This document shows, one piece after another, positions 1-7,753 of a stretch of 22,263 bases of DNA. The DNA lies in the IMG/VR virus record IMGVR_UViG_3300025086_000283, positions 1-22,263 of that record. One strand, written 5' to 3'. Source of the DNA: a virus. Position numbers and translations under genes: made by a program. The notes below the pieces were generated by a model. The model was not told where the DNA came from, made no database searches, and worked only from the letters and a program-made list of their open reading frames with translations. The stretch's first letter is position 1; each line of letters opens with the position of its first letter.

Positions 1-1279
1 ACTCTTTAGTTGCATCGTCTGCTCTGGATTTGATGTAAGTAAACGCTTTGTGGTTGAAACCAGTTGCAAAAATACCTTCGAAAGGTATGCTCCTAGATTG
101 TAGATAAGCATGAAAACCCATAGCACCGAGACCGAGACTGCGTTCTCTATACGCTGAGTAGGCAGACTTTGTATACCCTTCTTTCCCTTCTTTAACATAT
201 TTTTGAAAGCGTTTAAAATTTGCATTGTATCCTCCTAACTGTGTTGTGTCTATTGCATTGTCAATGTAATGTTGTAAAACATTGTCAAGCATTGTTATTA
301 AATCTGATATAAACATATCATCTTTTGACCATTTATCAAAGTGTTCTAAATTAACAGACGATAAACAACATACTGCTGTACGTTCTTCATCTGTTGGTAG
401 TGTTATCTCAGAACATAAATTACTTTGTCTGATTTTTAATCCTAAATCTTTTTGTCCTTTTGGCAATGCTTCGTTACATGTATCTATGTTTACCATGTAA
501 GGTTCACCGGTCTCTGCTCTTGCATGAATAATTTGCCACCATAAGTCTCTAGCATTTACTATCTTTACAGCTTCGTTAGTCTTAGGGTCAATCAATCTCC
601 AGTCTTCATCATGTTCAACAGCATGTAAAAAAGCATTAGTAATATTAATACCATTATGAAGATTAAGATTCTTCCTGTTAATATCTCCGCCTGATTCTTT
701 ACGCATGTTAATAAACTCTTCAATCTCTGGATGACTTATATCCATATAAGCTGCATAGCTTCCTCGTCTTGTAGTGCCTTGATTAAAGGCTAACATCTGT
801 GAGTCTACAACATGGATGAAAGGAATGCTTCCAGTAGAACGACTGCCATGAGTAGTTGAAATACCATTGCTCCTAATATCGCCCCAATATCCACCGATGC
901 CTCCACCTGAACTAGCGAGCCATATGTTTTCATCGTAATGAGCAGATAAACCACCCCTACTGTCAGGAACATAATTAAGGAAACAACTGATAGGAAGCCC
1001 ACGACTTGTACCCCCGTTACTAAGTATAGGAGTGCTAAACATGAACCAACGAGAGGAACTGTAGTTATAAAGTCTTTGAGCCAGTTCAAAATCTGTTTCC
1101 CCTTTGTAGGTTGCTCCGAAGACGGAGGCTCTTGCAAATGCTTCTTGGGCATGTGTTTCTCCTTCCCAAAAATATCTATCTTTGAGTGTGTCTAAACTAA
1201 ATTTATCAAATGTTTTTTCTTTATTATAGTTTATTTCAATTCCTAAGTAAGGCTTAGTTCCTATTTTATCTTCAACCAT
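1..1279 (-). CDS. nrdA: Class I ribonucleotide reductase large subunit (NrdA), 5' part only
   Basis: Reduces ribonucleotides to deoxyribonucleotides, together with a radical-generating small subunit that is not in this window. The 426 codons from the ATG at 1279 to the window edge stay open. Visible hallmarks are the barrel entry STPILSNGGTSRGLPISCFL with the first redox cysteine C99, the block NLCSEITLP with N287, the thiyl-radical cysteine C289 and E291, and the second redox cysteine C304 in VCCLSSVNL. By family knowledge these match E. coli C225, N437, C439, E441 and C462. The N-terminus begins directly before the barrel, so the usual ~90-residue ATP-cone is absent. The ATG overlaps the end of the upstream gene by 8 nt. 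The C-terminal tyrosines and the C-terminal cysteine pair lie outside the window. A minus-strand frame inside this gene (805-1152) is a shadow. Confidence 0.95.
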   Translation of the reverse strand, partial: MVEDKIGTKPYLGIEINYNKEKTFDKFSLDTLKDRYFWEGETHAQEAFARASVFGATYKGETDFELAQRLYNYSSSRWFMFSTPILSNGGTSRGLPISCFLNYVPDSRGGLSAHYDENIWLASSGGGIGGYWGDIRSNGISTTHGSRSTGSIPFIHVVDSQMLAFNQGTTRRGSYAAYMDISHPEIEEFINMRKESGGDINRKNLNLHNGINITNAFLHAVEHDEDWRLIDPKTNEAVKIVNARDLWWQIIHARAETGEPYMVNIDTCNEALPKGQKDLGLKIRQSNLCSEITLPTDEERTAVCCLSSVNLEHFDKWSKDDMFISDLITMLDNVLQHYIDNAIDTTQLGGYNANFKRFQKYVKEGKEGYTKSAYSAYRERSLGLGAMGFHAYLQSRSIPFEGIFATGFNHKAFTYIKSRADDATKE

Positions 1280-1544
1280 TATCTTGTTCCTTGTTGTTTA
1301 CGTAAATAGCTATTATAGCATAATGTATAATTTTATACAAGTCTAAATTATTCTTTCCGTCTTTCTTTCCAAACCTCATAGCATACTTCATAATGTTTCC
1401 AAGACAGAATCCTTCCCCATATCCTGAATCAATTATCATATCTGTTGCTTGGTACTTACCATTAGCATAGTGTTGGTCATACGTATTACCTACGTAAGCT
1501 TTTAGTTCATTTAATATTTTATCTTCGTTGAATTTATAATTCAC
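1272..1544 (-). CDS. DUF3310-like small phage protein (90 aa)
   Basis: The region from residue 30 on, ATDMIIDSG...GFCLGNIMKYAMRFGKKDGKNNLDLYKIIHYA, follows the DUF3310 pattern known from many phages (a G-N-x-x-K-Y helix, then K...DL.K...Y). Biochemical function is not established; some annotations call the family nucleotide-kinase-like without proof. I chose the GTG at 1544, because AAGGAG lies about 8 nt upstream and this gives only an 11-nt overlap with the endonuclease gene. The frame is open to 1667, but that extension would overlap the conserved C-terminus of endonuclease I. It overlaps nrdA by 8 nt and is probably translated from the same replication transcript. Confidence 0.7.
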   Translation of the reverse strand: MNYKFNEDKILNELKAYVGNTYDQHYANGKYQATDMIIDSGYGEGFCLGNIMKYAMRFGKKDGKNNLDLYKIIHYAIIAIYVNNKEQDNG

Positions 1545-1971
1545 TGCTTCTCCACTCCTTTGGTAAACTCTCTTCGTTATACCATGTAAAATTATTTTTT
1601 TCTGCCCATTCAGCATGAGTTCTTTTAGTTCCGTCTTTTCTTTTCTTTGCTTGAGGCATAGGTGCAAAAGGTTTTTGAAATAAAAATACTAATTCATAGT
1701 CTTCAGGCAAAGCCTCCCTTATATGTATGTACTTACTAAACTCTGCGTAATCCCAAAACCTACCTTTAGCTTCAATTAAAATAGTTTTATTATTTATTAT
1801 TTTAACAAAGTCAGGCTCATACTTATGTTTAACAATATAGTCTATGTTATCCCAATGATGTTTCCAATCTTTAAGAAGAGTTTGATGTATTTCATATTCC
1901 CAAATACTATCATACCCTTTAGGTACTCCAGTCTTTTTAGGTCTAGGTTTTCTCGGTACTCTTTTAGGCAT
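1534..1971 (-). CDS. T7 gp3-like endonuclease I (Holliday junction resolvase)
   Basis: Cleaves branched DNA, resolving recombination intermediates before packaging, and in T7 also helps break down host DNA. The 145-aa product is close to the T7 protein's 149 aa. The PD-(D/E)XK core is plain: an acidic helix around E25/E27, YEPDF with D54, then ILIEAKGRF with E67 and K69. By knowledge of the T7 enzyme these correspond to E20, D55, E65 and K67. The following KYIHIREALPEDYELVFLFQ and the C-terminal LPKEW also match the T7 layout. The N-terminus is very basic. The ATG at 1971 is chosen; a TTG two codons earlier (1977) is possible. It overlaps the exonuclease gene by 8 nt. Confidence 0.9.
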   Translation of the reverse strand: MPKRVPRKPRPKKTGVPKGYDSIWEYEIHQTLLKDWKHHWDNIDYIVKHKYEPDFVKIINNKTILIEAKGRFWDYAEFSKYIHIREALPEDYELVFLFQKPFAPMPQAKKRKDGTKRTHAEWAEKNNFTWYNEESLPKEWRSSEL

Positions 1972-2770
1972 TGTCAATAGAAGAATCGTAGTTCTTAACT
2001 AGCTTCCAATATGTTAGTATACTATTAAACATACCTAAATGTCTTTCATGAGATTCTTCATCCCATATATGACAAAGTATTAATCCTGTATCAGCCCTGT
2101 CTACAAAGATAGAAACTCTCTGTGGATTATCAAAGCCACAACCCTGTGCATAAGCAGACAACTGCATACCATGTTCATCATACACTAATTTAGCAGGGTC
2201 TTTACCAAAGAGATTATCTTTAGTTTTAAAGTCAACAAAGATTCCAGACTTAGAATATAAATCTATCTTACCACCATAACCTGAATCAGCACAAAACGAA
2301 TCTTCTGCAATCCATTCTTCATCAGGAAAGTTATCATCTAACCAAGCCTTAATAAGTTTGTAAGGTTTTGTTTGACCTAAACCTAAGAAACCTTTTTCAA
2401 TTTGATAGTGTATTTTAGTGCCTTGTTTGGCAGCTTCCATACCTATCTTCTTAGAATCATGTTTACATCTGTAAGAAAAAGAGTCAAGAGATTCTCCCTC
2501 GTATCTCTCTAAAGTAAGAGCCGAGTTAAGTGCTTGATTTATTTTCCAGTTTTCTAATGAAGGTTTAGCTATCATACCTAGTATGGTAGTGACAGAAGGA
2601 ACTAGGTTTTCTTTCTTAGCATCTCTAAGAGTTGTGTTCCTTTCTTTACCATTAGCACCGATGATAGTATACATTGGTTCACCCTCTTGAGTATACCAAT
2701 GTCCTGACTCAGACGTAAATTTATTATAGCTATCTAATTCAGTTTTGTCAATATTTTTTTTATTTTTCAC
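1964..2770 (-). CDS. RecB/Cas4-like PD-(D/E)XK exonuclease
   Basis: Probable DNA exonuclease for phage recombination and host DNA turnover, occupying the place of T7 gp6. The motifs of the RecB-type nuclease fold occur in order: VPSVTTILGMIAKPSLENW near residue 57, GTKIHYQIE with H121, GYGGKIDLY with D170, FVDFKTKD with D180 and K182, and MQLSAYAQG with Q203 and Y207. The Q-x3-Y motif is typical of RecB/Cas4-type nucleases. Cyanophage and other marine podovirus exonucleases share the VPSVTTIL...KP.L..W start (family knowledge). Length is 268 aa. There is no good Shine-Dalgarno sequence; the start overlaps the upstream gene by 11 nt, so translational coupling is likely. Confidence 0.85.
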   Translation of the reverse strand: MKNKKNIDKTELDSYNKFTSESGHWYTQEGEPMYTIIGANGKERNTTLRDAKKENLVPSVTTILGMIAKPSLENWKINQALNSALTLERYEGESLDSFSYRCKHDSKKIGMEAAKQGTKIHYQIEKGFLGLGQTKPYKLIKAWLDDNFPDEEWIAEDSFCADSGYGGKIDLYSKSGIFVDFKTKDNLFGKDPAKLVYDEHGMQLSAYAQGCGFDNPQRVSIFVDRADTGLILCHIWDEESHERHLGMFNSILTYWKLVKNYDSSIDNA

Positions 2771-3083
2771 GATGATTTACCCACCTTAATTTTCTTGTTT
2801 CAGGAATGAATAGTAAAAACCCTACACCTGCTTCTACTTGTTCCGGAGTTCTTGTTGATTTTGATTGCCAATGTGCTTTTTGATTAGTTCTTTTTCTCAA
2901 CCCTGCAGTTTTAACATCTACTAATTTAATGTTTCCTTCAGGGTCTCTGACTACTAAGTCAATAAAACCATCACATCCACAGTTTCTAAAGACTTCATAT
3001 CCATTATCCCATAACCAAGTTACAGCATAATATTCTGCTAAGTCTCCTTTTCTACTGGATGATTTTTCTTTAATGAGTTTCAT
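2760..3083 (-). CDS. Small PD-(D/E)XK nuclease, archaeal-Hjc-like
   Basis: A 107-aa protein with a compact nuclease core: KGDLAEYYAVTWLWDNGYEV (E17), then a C/G-rich turn, FIDLVVRD (D42) and IKLVDVKTA (D56, K58). The order KG..AE, long helix, G.D, D/E-x-K is that of archaeal Hjc-type resolvases and small phage VRR-like nucleases (family knowledge). Substrate cannot be told from sequence. AGGAG precedes the ATG at 3083 by about 10 nt, and the start overlaps the polymerase gene by 14 nt. It sits between polymerase and exonuclease, so a role in recombination or end processing is plausible. Confidence 0.7.
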   Translation of the reverse strand: MKLIKEKSSSRKGDLAEYYAVTWLWDNGYEVFRNCGCDGFIDLVVRDPEGNIKLVDVKTAGLRKRTNQKAHWQSKSTRTPEQVEAGVGFLLFIPETRKLRWVNHREK

Positions 3084-4803
3084 ACCAATTCTCTCCTATT
3101 TTATATTCTCCTGTTAGAGGACAACGCATGTTAAAGTGTTGGCTTGCTTTCTTAATAGCTTCAACTCCTAGTTGTCCTACAAATTCAGCTTGAGATTCTT
3201 TTACTTGTATCTGCCACTCGTCATGAATGTTAGCTACAAACTTAGCATCAAGCGTATTTAAGTTTATAAGTTCTTGTAATATACACATGGCTTTCTTCAT
3301 AACTATAGCACCACCACCTTGTAATAAAGTATTAAGTGCAGCGTGTTGGCTACGTACATATATCTTACGACCATCTAATCCTTTAAGGAATCCTCGTTCA
3401 GATGCTTTTTGTACTTTATCTTTTAAAGTTCTAAGTGACGGTAAGTTTTTGAAAAAAGTTTGTTTAAGTTCTTTACCTTTTTTTAATCCACCACCTGCAA
3501 CTGAACCTATTTTAGCATCACCTGCTCCATAAACTAATGCATATATAAATGTCTTAGCTTGGTCTCTTGTTTTAAGACCTGCAAGATTTTGATTAGTAGT
3601 ATGTATATCACCATTGATAACTTCTTCAATATAATCAGAATCATCCATGTAATGTGCTAACATTCTAAGTTCTAGTCCACTAGCATCTACACCTACAAGT
3701 TTATATCCATCAGGTATAGTCCAACATGAACGACACTCTTTACCATATGGACTACCTGCATTAGGTACTTGTGCCATGTTAGGATTTCTATGTGTCATTC
3801 TCCCTGTAATAGTACCATTAGGTATTACGCTACCATGAACTCTATCATCTTTGAGTTCATCTATCCAAGATGTAACTTGTGCTATACGTTTTTGATATAG
3901 TAAAAAATCTGCAATTAACTTAGCTTCTCTTATATGTTTAATTTTTTTGAGAGTGCCTTCATCTACAATAGGTTGACCTGTTGGTGTAAATCTTTCAGGC
4001 TTCCAACCAAAGTCAATAAGATATTCTCCTATTTGTTTACGACTACCAAGATTAAACTCTTGTAAAGATTGTCGCATGAAGGGGTCTGTGTTGTTAGTTG
4101 TTATACATCTATTGTATTCATCATCAGTAAGACCACGCTTAGATAGTTCACCATCTTTCTTTATGTAAGGTGTAACCAATTTATCATCAACCCACTTAGG
4201 TTTAAATGTTCTATGCACTTCATCTTCTACATCAAGTTGTTTAGCTTTTAATTCAGCAAGAAGTTCCATAGCTTGTTGAGTGTTAAAAAAGAAACCAGTC
4301 TTTTCTTGCTCTTTCATTATCTTAGCTACACAATGTTCTAAATCTATACATTCTTTACTAAATATTTTACCTTCATTAATAAGATAATTATACACAGCTT
4401 CATTTAGTTTAACATCTTGAATACAATACTCTAACATTTCAGGAGTATAAGAATCAAAGTCTTTAGGTTGTTCTTGTTTCAAACAACCAACACGCCAACC
4501 CCAAGCTTTTAAACTGTGTCCGTTCTCACGAACAGGATTAAATAGTCTTGACATAACAAGTGTATCTTCTATCTTACAAGCAAACTTAGCACCGTAAAGT
4601 TTTTCTAGTACAGGTATATCATAACCTATAATGTTATGACCTATAAGTGTTCCAGCTTCTTGTAAAAATTTAATACCTTCTTTTATTTGTGTGTTATCAA
4701 ATGTATGTGAGACACCATTTAATTCTTTAGCTACAATACACCATACATTATTAGGATTTAATCCATCAGCTTCTATGTCAAATATTATTTTAGAATTGTT
4801 CAT
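3070..4803 (-). CDS. T7-like family A DNA polymerase with 3'-5' exonuclease
   Basis: Replicates the phage genome. From the ATG at 4803 the protein has 577 aa (T7 gp5 has 704). The exonuclease domain shows FDIEADGL (D9, E11), IGHNIIGYDIPVL (D62) and YCIQDVKLNEAVY (D130). The polymerase domain shows motif A VGVDASGLELR (D373), motif B RDQAKTFIYALVYGAG (R413, K417, Y421) and motif C IHDEWQI (H527, D528, E529). Residues about 200-255 occupy the position of T7's thioredoxin-binding insertion but are shorter. Y421 is the equivalent of E. coli F762 and T7 Y526. An upstream in-frame ATG would lie deep inside the primase-helicase gene, so the 4803 start (14-nt overlap) is preferred. Confidence 0.95.
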   Translation of the reverse strand: MNNSKIIFDIEADGLNPNNVWCIVAKELNGVSHTFDNTQIKEGIKFLQEAGTLIGHNIIGYDIPVLEKLYGAKFACKIEDTLVMSRLFNPVRENGHSLKAWGWRVGCLKQEQPKDFDSYTPEMLEYCIQDVKLNEAVYNYLINEGKIFSKECIDLEHCVAKIMKEQEKTGFFFNTQQAMELLAELKAKQLDVEDEVHRTFKPKWVDDKLVTPYIKKDGELSKRGLTDDEYNRCITTNNTDPFMRQSLQEFNLGSRKQIGEYLIDFGWKPERFTPTGQPIVDEGTLKKIKHIREAKLIADFLLYQKRIAQVTSWIDELKDDRVHGSVIPNGTITGRMTHRNPNMAQVPNAGSPYGKECRSCWTIPDGYKLVGVDASGLELRMLAHYMDDSDYIEEVINGDIHTTNQNLAGLKTRDQAKTFIYALVYGAGDAKIGSVAGGGLKKGKELKQTFFKNLPSLRTLKDKVQKASERGFLKGLDGRKIYVRSQHAALNTLLQGGGAIVMKKAMCILQELINLNTLDAKFVANIHDEWQIQVKESQAEFVGQLGVEAIKKASQHFNMRCPLTGEYKIGENWYETH

Positions 4804-6454
4804 TGTCAAATGTTTCCTCCTCTGATACTTCAAACAATCTACCTGTATCAGTATTATATCGGAGACCACAAGCTAATCCTGTGTCCCCCGTATATCTAGA
4901 CTTTAATACCCTTACTTTTGTGGTATTAGCTTCTTCAGGATTAGTTGCCTGTTGATTTCTTTCTAGTGCAATTACACAATCAGATAACTGTGCTATACCT
5001 TGTGAGCCTTTAAGGTGTGACAAGGATACTTCAATACCTTGCTCATGTCCTTTATCACCTGATGCTCTACGTAAATGAGATACTAATATCATGCCTACTC
5101 CAGTCTCTTCTACAAGACTGCGTAATTTATTCATAAGCATATCAATACCACGTCTTTCATCACCTTCATGAAGAACATTGACAAGCATATGTAAGTGGTC
5201 AACCACGACCCATTTACATTCACATCCTACAATAATATATCTAAGCTTGGCAAAGATATCATCAATGTCAGTAGCACCTAAATGAGAATGAATAAACACT
5301 CTACCTTCAGGTATAGTCTTATCAAACAAACTCATAAGGTCATCGTCTGTATAATTCTTACGCTTTTCTGATAAGTATATTCTGTCGTTAGCTTCGATAG
5401 ATAAAATACCATCAGCAGTTCTTAACCAGTTCTCTTCAAGTGCTACGATACCTACATTGTCTTCTGTATTTTTAATAAGCCAGTGTTCTAGTTCTCTTGT
5501 TACACTAGACTTACCGAGACCTGTACCACCTGTAAGTGTGACGAGTTCTCCTTTACGCATACCATAGAGTTTCTTGTTCAGTCCCTCCCAAGGATATGCA
5601 ATACTCTCTTTCTCTTCTCTATGTAACCAATCATTCTTTTGAGATGATAGCTCCATGATACCTGAAGGAGTGTATTTTTTAGAGTTCCACCAAGCTTGGG
5701 TAAACTCTTGAAACTTTTTCTGTTTAAGCATTTCGTTTGCATCTTTGAATCCATTTGGGAATGACATGATTCTAGTTTTATTAGGCTTAAGTATTTTAGC
5801 TACAGCTTTAGCTGCATCTTTACCTGCCTTGTCATTATCAAAACATAGAACTACATTATCAAATGATTCTACAAATTCAATACTCTCTCGTATATCTTTA
5901 ACAGCAGCCGAAGCTCCACGTTTAAGAGATACTACCGACCACTTACCTTGGAAGAGTTCATGTACTGCCATAGCATCACACTCTCCTTCAGTAATAGTCA
6001 GGTACTTACCACCTGTATTTCCATACAGTTGCTCTCCAAATAAACCTGTATTCTCAAAGGTACCATTAGTAATAAATCCTTTGTTAGATACAAACCTAGT
6101 TTTAGTACCGACAATTTCATTACCATTAAAATATGGATAGATATGTTGGGTCACATTATTGTTTCTATCTTTTACTATCTTAACACCAAACTTAGTTGCT
6201 GTATTTTCAGAGATACCTCTGTCAGTTAAAGCACCATAAGCACCAGTATAAGATGTAAGAAATGTATTATCAGGTTTAGGTTTACTAGTCATCTCAACTA
6301 CTTTACCTGTTGATTCATTCTCATAGTCTGTAAAGAATGTATTACAACTAAAACATTTAGCAGAGCCGTTCTCATTTAATGATACAGCATCACTGCTACT
6401 ACATTTAGGACAGGGTAATTTGTGTTTAATAAAGTGGGTTTGTTCTTGTTGCAT
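4790..6454 (-). CDS. T7 gp4-like bifunctional primase-helicase
   Basis: Unwinds DNA at the fork and makes primers. Domains in the 554 aa: a zinc ribbon (C15, C18, C34, C37); a TOPRIM primase core with ITEGECDAMA (E156, D160) and LCFDNDKAG (D206, D208); a linker near 260-285; and a RecA-like DnaB/gp4 helicase with Walker A GGTGLGKS (309-316), a catalytic glutamate near E340-E341, Walker B WVVVDHLHML (D419), GMILVSHLRR (454-463) and an arginine-containing C-terminal block. Length is close to T7 gp4A (566 aa). An AAGGAG site lies upstream of the ATG. It is preceded by a perfect 7-bp hairpin and followed by an overlap with the polymerase gene. Confidence 0.95.
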   Translation of the reverse strand: MQQEQTHFIKHKLPCPKCSSSDAVSLNENGSAKCFSCNTFFTDYENESTGKVVEMTSKPKPDNTFLTSYTGAYGALTDRGISENTATKFGVKIVKDRNNNVTQHIYPYFNGNEIVGTKTRFVSNKGFITNGTFENTGLFGEQLYGNTGGKYLTITEGECDAMAVHELFQGKWSVVSLKRGASAAVKDIRESIEFVESFDNVVLCFDNDKAGKDAAKAVAKILKPNKTRIMSFPNGFKDANEMLKQKKFQEFTQAWWNSKKYTPSGIMELSSQKNDWLHREEKESIAYPWEGLNKKLYGMRKGELVTLTGGTGLGKSSVTRELEHWLIKNTEDNVGIVALEENWLRTADGILSIEANDRIYLSEKRKNYTDDDLMSLFDKTIPEGRVFIHSHLGATDIDDIFAKLRYIIVGCECKWVVVDHLHMLVNVLHEGDERRGIDMLMNKLRSLVEETGVGMILVSHLRRASGDKGHEQGIEVSLSHLKGSQGIAQLSDCVIALERNQQATNPEEANTTKVRVLKSRYTGDTGLACGLRYNTDTGRLFEVSEEETFDNEQF

Positions 6455-6474
6455 TCTATCTCCTTTAGAAATGT

Positions 6475-6496
6475 GGCTAGGCTTTTACACCTAGCC
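6475..6496 (-). promoter_or_regulatory. Perfect hairpin between the 90-aa gene and primase-helicase
   Basis: On the minus strand GGCTAGG, an 8-nt loop TGTAAAAG, then CCTAGCC form a perfect 7-bp stem in the 51-nt gap between genes. No T-run follows, so it is not a standard terminator. It could be an RNA processing or mRNA-stabilising site, or an attenuator in front of the primase-helicase gene. The role is inferred only. Confidence 0.5.
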
Positions 6497-6505
6497 GAGT
6501 TATAG

Positions 6506-6778
6506 TTAATCAGAATCTTCAGTAGTGTCTTCGTCCTCCACATCTAATTCATCAACAATTTCATCTTCTTGTTCAACCATAGCTTCAGGACTTTCTTTCA
6601 GCACAGCTTCAAGATTATTCTGATGTCCTTGTGAAGCATAGTTTAAAGCTTCAACTAGTACATTTAAAGTACCTATCTTACTGATAGATACACTAGCACC
6701 TGCTTTTCTTTGCTCGTCTTCAATCTTAGAAACATCATAGATTGATTCACCATCGTCATTATTAATAGTAATTATCAT
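6506..6778 (-). CDS. Acidic-tailed small protein next to SSB (90 aa, unknown)
   Basis: I do not recognise a family. The N-terminal part, MIITINNDDGESIYDVSKIE, looks like a short beta-rich segment. A helical stretch around residues 38-60 follows, and then a strongly acidic tail from about residue 62 to the end (mostly D/E). The start at 6778 is one base after the SSB stop, with GAGGA about 9 nt upstream; an in-frame start further up would overlap SSB. SSB and this protein both end in acidic tails, so it may join the same replication complex, but that is only inference from position. Confidence 0.75.
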   Translation of the reverse strand: MIITINNDDGESIYDVSKIEDEQRKAGASVSISKIGTLNVLVEALNYASQGHQNNLEAVLKESPEAMVEQEDEIVDELDVEDEDTTEDSD

Positions 6779-6779
6779 A

Positions 6780-7193
6780 TTAAAATTCCTCGTCTTCATC
6801 AAAGAATTCAGAGCCGTCTTGGGCTTTGTATTCTACTAAATCTACAATCTGAACAGCTTGTAAGTCGAGACCTTTCCCTGCCTTACCTGCATATTCCCAA
6901 TCGTATTCGTTATATTGAACTCTAATTTTAGAGCCATTTCCTACAGCAAGATTAACTTCCTGTTTGTTTTGGTCTAGTAATCTAGGTGCAACCCTGACCA
7001 TTCCATTTGGTCCATTGACTTTACGTTTGATTACTATAGCAGAACCTTCATCCATCTGCTTAATGGTATGTCCACGAGTTGCAAAGTCATTCGCAGTCTC
7101 TTCATCAACAACTAAGTTGACTGTGTACATTGGTTCAAATGTGGTATTAGGCTCTTTAATACTTGCCCAATACGCAGTTCCTTCTACTATCAT
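6780..7193 (-). CDS. Single-stranded DNA-binding protein, T7 gp2.5-like
   Basis: Binds single-stranded DNA and recruits polymerase and helicase. The 137-aa protein begins with a beta-rich OB-fold-like region, TAYWASIKEPNTTFEPMYTV, contains KIRVQYNEYDWEYAGKAGKG near residues 94-113, and ends in an acidic tail with a terminal aromatic residue (FFDEDEEF). This tail is the hallmark of gp2.5-type phage SSBs, where it contacts polymerase and helicase (family knowledge). AGGAGG precedes the ATG at 7193 with good spacing. It is the first gene after a consensus promoter and a folded leader, so it heads the replication operon. Confidence 0.85.
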   Translation of the reverse strand: MIVEGTAYWASIKEPNTTFEPMYTVNLVVDEETANDFATRGHTIKQMDEGSAIVIKRKVNGPNGMVRVAPRLLDQNKQEVNLAVGNGSKIRVQYNEYDWEYAGKAGKGLDLQAVQIVDLVEYKAQDGSEFFDEDEEF

Positions 7194-7342
7194 ATTTACC
7201 TCCTACGGTTTGTTATTAATAGTTCGTTAAAAATTGGGAGAGTTTGGAGCTAACTACTCTCGAAGTTATGGACTGAAGCCAAACCAAATCGTTTACATTT
7301 GGAGATAGAGGGCTTAAAGTTCTTTGGTTACTCAATGTCATG
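7194..7342 (-). promoter_or_regulatory. Folded 5' leader of the SSB-replication operon
   Basis: About 150 nt without a plausible gene, lying between the predicted start of the 7349-7377 promoter and the SSB ribosome site. It can form two hairpins: arms 7276-7280/7311-7315 (AAGCC/GGCTT) enclosing 7284-7289/7297-7302 (CCAAAT/ATTTGG, 7-nt loop), and 7238-7243/7256-7261 (GAGAGT/ACTCTC). No T-runs follow. A regulatory leader or an autoregulatory SSB-binding site is possible. No known riboswitch class was recognised. Confidence 0.45.
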
Positions 7343-7348
7343 TTGCAC

Positions 7349-7377
7349 ATTTTACACTATTTCTTCTTGAATGTCAA
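7349..7377 (-). promoter_or_regulatory. Sigma70-type promoter for the replication operon
   Basis: TTGACA (7377-7372), a 17-nt spacer, then TAAAAT (7354-7349), reading on the minus strand. It overlaps the last codons of the upstream 67-aa gene and points at SSB, primase-helicase, polymerase, nucleases and nrdA. The predicted start is near 7342. It shares the context GCTTGACATTC with the other minus-strand promoter-like elements. The match implies recognition by host RNA polymerase. Confidence 0.75.
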
Positions 7378-7555
7378 GCATTATATCATCTAATGTATAA
7401 ATACTTTCATCACATAGTTTAACATAAAAGTAATTATCTTTATCCCATCTACATTCATAAGATGTTTTGTTCTCATACATCTCATGTCCGTGTCTACCAA
7501 TCCAATCACTAAAGGTTCTATATTCTTCAGCTGTCATTCTTGTAAAGCCTTCCAT
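7352..7555 (-). CDS. Hypothetical protein (67 aa)
   Basis: Unrecognised. It is aromatic-rich and mildly acidic, with MTAEEYRTFSDWIGRHGHEM near the start and YFYVKLCDESIYTLDDIML in the second half, suggesting a small alpha/beta fold. AGGAG lies upstream of the ATG. It is the last gene of the small-gene cluster before the SSB promoter, which overlaps its 3' end. Confidence 0.65.
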   Translation of the reverse strand: MEGFTRMTAEEYRTFSDWIGRHGHEMYENKTSYECRWDKDNYFYVKLCDESIYTLDDIMLDIQEEIV

Positions 7556-7567
7556 TATATTATACTC

Positions 7568-7753
7568 CTATATATCTATCTTTGAATTAGACATTCTTTT
7601 AATCATGTCCCAACAAACATCTTCTTGTGTTTCTACCATTGTAATATTTAAAGTTACTAAAGCAATACATAATATACCTATCAAAGCTAGAAATGTAGCA
7701 TCTCTATAGTTAAATTCTTTTTTAAATAACTTCCATTCTTTTTTATAATTCAT
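7568..7753 (-). CDS. Small single-pass membrane protein (61 aa)
   Basis: Unrecognised. A lysine-rich N-terminus (MNYKKEWKLFKKEFNYRD) is followed by one hydrophobic segment, about residues 19-37 (ATFLALIGILCIALVTLNI), and a short polar tail. The positive-inside rule would put the N-terminus in the cytoplasm. AAAGGAG lies upstream, and it overlaps the previous gene by 11 nt. Early phage membrane peptides often modify the host envelope, but nothing here shows a target. Confidence 0.65.
   Translation of the reverse strand: MNYKKEWKLFKKEFNYRDATFLALIGILCIALVTLNITMVETQEDVCWDMIKRMSNSKIDI

Noticed and set aside
255-295. Two TTGACA-like hexamers on the minus strand inside nrdA
   Set aside because: No acceptable -10 box at 16-18 nt and the stretch is conserved coding sequence.
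805-1152. A 115-codon minus-strand frame with apparent membrane segments
   Set aside because: It lies in another frame of nrdA, whose own frame carries the catalytic cysteines; the hydrophobic look comes from reading out of frame.
3227-3532. A 101-codon plus-strand frame, and similar frames at 5745-6140 and 6964-7230
   Set aside because: All are antisense to well-recognised genes (polymerase, primase-helicase, SSB) and give serine/leucine-rich shadow products.
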